NCBI GenBank assembly: GCA_964423875.1
Contig: CAYRGS010000004.1
Coordinates: 14,135 to 78,134, forward strand
Origin: CAYRGS01 sp964423875
GTDB taxonomy: Bacteria > UBA8248 > JACPRG01 > G963555815
DNA: 64,000 bases
Direction: 5' to 3'
Each line of letters opens with the position of its first letter. The stretch's first letter is position 1. The notes under the pieces are model-generated. The model did no database searches. It worked only from the letters and a program-made list of their open reading frames with translations, and was not told where the DNA came from. Of the stretch, positions 63,129-64,000 are shown one piece after another. Both the position numbers and the translations under genes were made by a program.

Positions 63129-64000
63129 TCAAGGAATCAAAACCGGCCGGCCGATGTACTTCCCTTTCGCCATTCGCTCGAGGACCGACTCCGCCTCTTC
63201 CAGGGGATAGGTTTCCGAATAAACGGGCTTGACCTTCCCGGTCTTCACCAAATCGACGACCTCGCGCAGGTCCTGCTTCGAGCAGTTTCTGGATCCCATA
63301 ACGGTCAGTTCGCGGCGCATGATGAGAAGCGGATCGGTCTCGAATGTGCGACCCGTGTGGGACCCGATGATGGCCATCCGGCCCCGGATTGCCAGGGACC
63401 GGATGGTGTCGGCCAGCGTGGCCGTTCCCACCAGCTCGATGACCACATCGACGCCGCGGCCTTCCGTCCAGTCCAAAACGGCCTCCAGCAGCGAGTCCGC
63501 TACAGGGTCCACGGCCCTTTCGGCCCCCATTTCCAGGATTCCCGCGAGCTTTTCGCCGGAAACGTCGGCCCCCATCACCCGCCCACCGGCGAGGCGCGCC
63601 AATTGAACCGCGTGCAGCCCGACGCCGCCGCCCGCGCCGGTGATCAGGACCGTTTCCCCGGGCCGGACGCCGGCCCGCCTCACGATCCCGTGGTAGGGGG
63701 TCCCGATGGCGTTGGCCAGAACGGACCCCGCCTCGAAGGAGATCGACTCGCCGATACGAACGAGGTTCGCCGCGGGAGATTTCATCAGTTCCGCGTACCC
63801 GCCATCGAACTGTGCACCGAGGTAGCCGTAAAAGTTCGCGCACACCGTCTCCGCGCCGCTTCGGCAGGGAGGGCAGCGCCCGCACGTGAAATAAAGCGTG
63901 GACGCCACCCGGTCGCCCACTTCGAGGTCTTCGACCCCGTCCCCCAGAGCGGCGATCTCGCCCGCGACTTCATGGCCCAGGATCAAGGGAAGCTTCGTCT
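63129..64000 (-). CDS. Zinc-dependent alcohol dehydrogenase (N-terminus beyond the window)
   Basis: A medium-chain dehydrogenase/reductase, truncated by the window edge; the frame is open to 64000. The catalytic zinc ligands are seen in ILGHEVAG; the structural zinc cysteines in FTCGRCPPCRSGAETVC. The Rossmann fold has VLITGAGGGVGLHAVQLA. Substrate-side sequence and genome context do not identify the alcohol. The stop lies at 63129, 30 bp from the end of the FG-GAP relic on the other strand. The 5' end and start codon cannot be seen. Confidence 0.9.
   Translation of the reverse strand, partial: TKLPLILGHEVAGEIAALGDGVEDLEVGDRVASTLYFTCGRCPPCRSGAETVCANFYGYLGAQFDGGYAELMKSPAANLVRIGESISFEAGSVLANAIGTPYHGIVRRAGVRPGETVLITGAGGGVGLHAVQLARLAGGRVMGADVSGEKLAGILEMGAERAVDPVADSLLEAVLDWTEGRGVDVVIELVGTATLADTIRSLAIRGRMAIIGSHTGRTFETDPLLIMRRELTVMGSRNCSKQDLREVVDLVKTGKVKPVYSETYPLEEAESVLERMAKGKYIGRPVLIP

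Noticed and set aside
1..64000. CRISPR arrays, tRNA or rRNA genes, intact insertion sequences
   Set aside because: I saw no direct-repeat/spacer pattern, cloverleaf sequence, rRNA segment or complete transposase anywhere in the window.

Overview
The window is a GC-rich stretch of chromosome from a Gram-negative bacterium. The diderm envelope is shown by lptE, lpxC, lolA, rseP and an L,D-transpeptidase relic. Gene order (ribD-ribE-ribBA-ribH-nusB; rimP-nusA-infB-DUF503-rbfA-truB-rpsO-pnp) and the single-copy housekeeping content suggest a deltaproteobacterium-like or NC10/Tectomicrobia/Nitrospinota-like lineage. I cannot name the phylum from sequence alone. The 10-N run inside ppdK shows this is a scaffold of a draft or metagenome assembly. 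Nearly all genes lie on the + strand.

Layout. 0-2.5 kb: a family 2 glycosyltransferase and a convergent NodU-type carbamoyltransferase. 2.7-5.4 kb: pyruvate phosphate dikinase, interrupted by the gap. 5.4-5.9 kb: a MITE-like palindromic repeat. 5.9-9.9 kb: a riboflavin operon ending in nusB. 10-14.3 kb: leuS-lptE-holA, with rpsT converging on holA. 14.5-17.1 kb: murJ and a Xer recombinase. 17.3-24.8 kb: phoH, a 7TM-HD phosphodiesterase, ybeY, a HIT protein, a LapA-domain protein and mutS. 24.9-31.3 kb: an NtrY-type sensor kinase, a response regulator fused to LpxC, then purM and purN. 31.3-33 kb: a repeat-rich spacer and a broken YafK-like gene. 33.2-39 kb: rhomboid protease, lolA, rseP, ispG and proS. 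39-47.9 kb: the rimP-to-pnp translation/RNA operon, with a leader terminator in front and a strong terminator behind. 48.1-54.2 kb: an envelope cassette (TPR-amidase, TPR protein, LPP20-like, FlgT-like, TPR-SpoIID). 54.2-64 kb: an accessory zone with pseudogenes (TPR/caspase, Rep-like fragment, FG-GAP protein), corA, a PHP protein, a YfgM-like protein, BtpA, a cyclase-family hydrolase, an M20 amidohydrolase and a partial zinc alcohol dehydrogenase.

The most unusual object is the 730-residue protein at 27477-29669. It carries an intact receiver domain, a degenerate NtrC-type AAA+ domain, a Fis-like helix-turn-helix and a complete LpxC, and sits directly downstream of an NtrY-like kinase. This suggests that the committed step of lipid A synthesis is under direct two-component control. 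The kinase carries a 12-G homopolymer inside its ATPase domain, which could act as a slippage switch. A second theme is peptidoglycan and envelope remodelling: an amidase and a SpoIID-type enzyme are encoded together with secreted accessory proteins.
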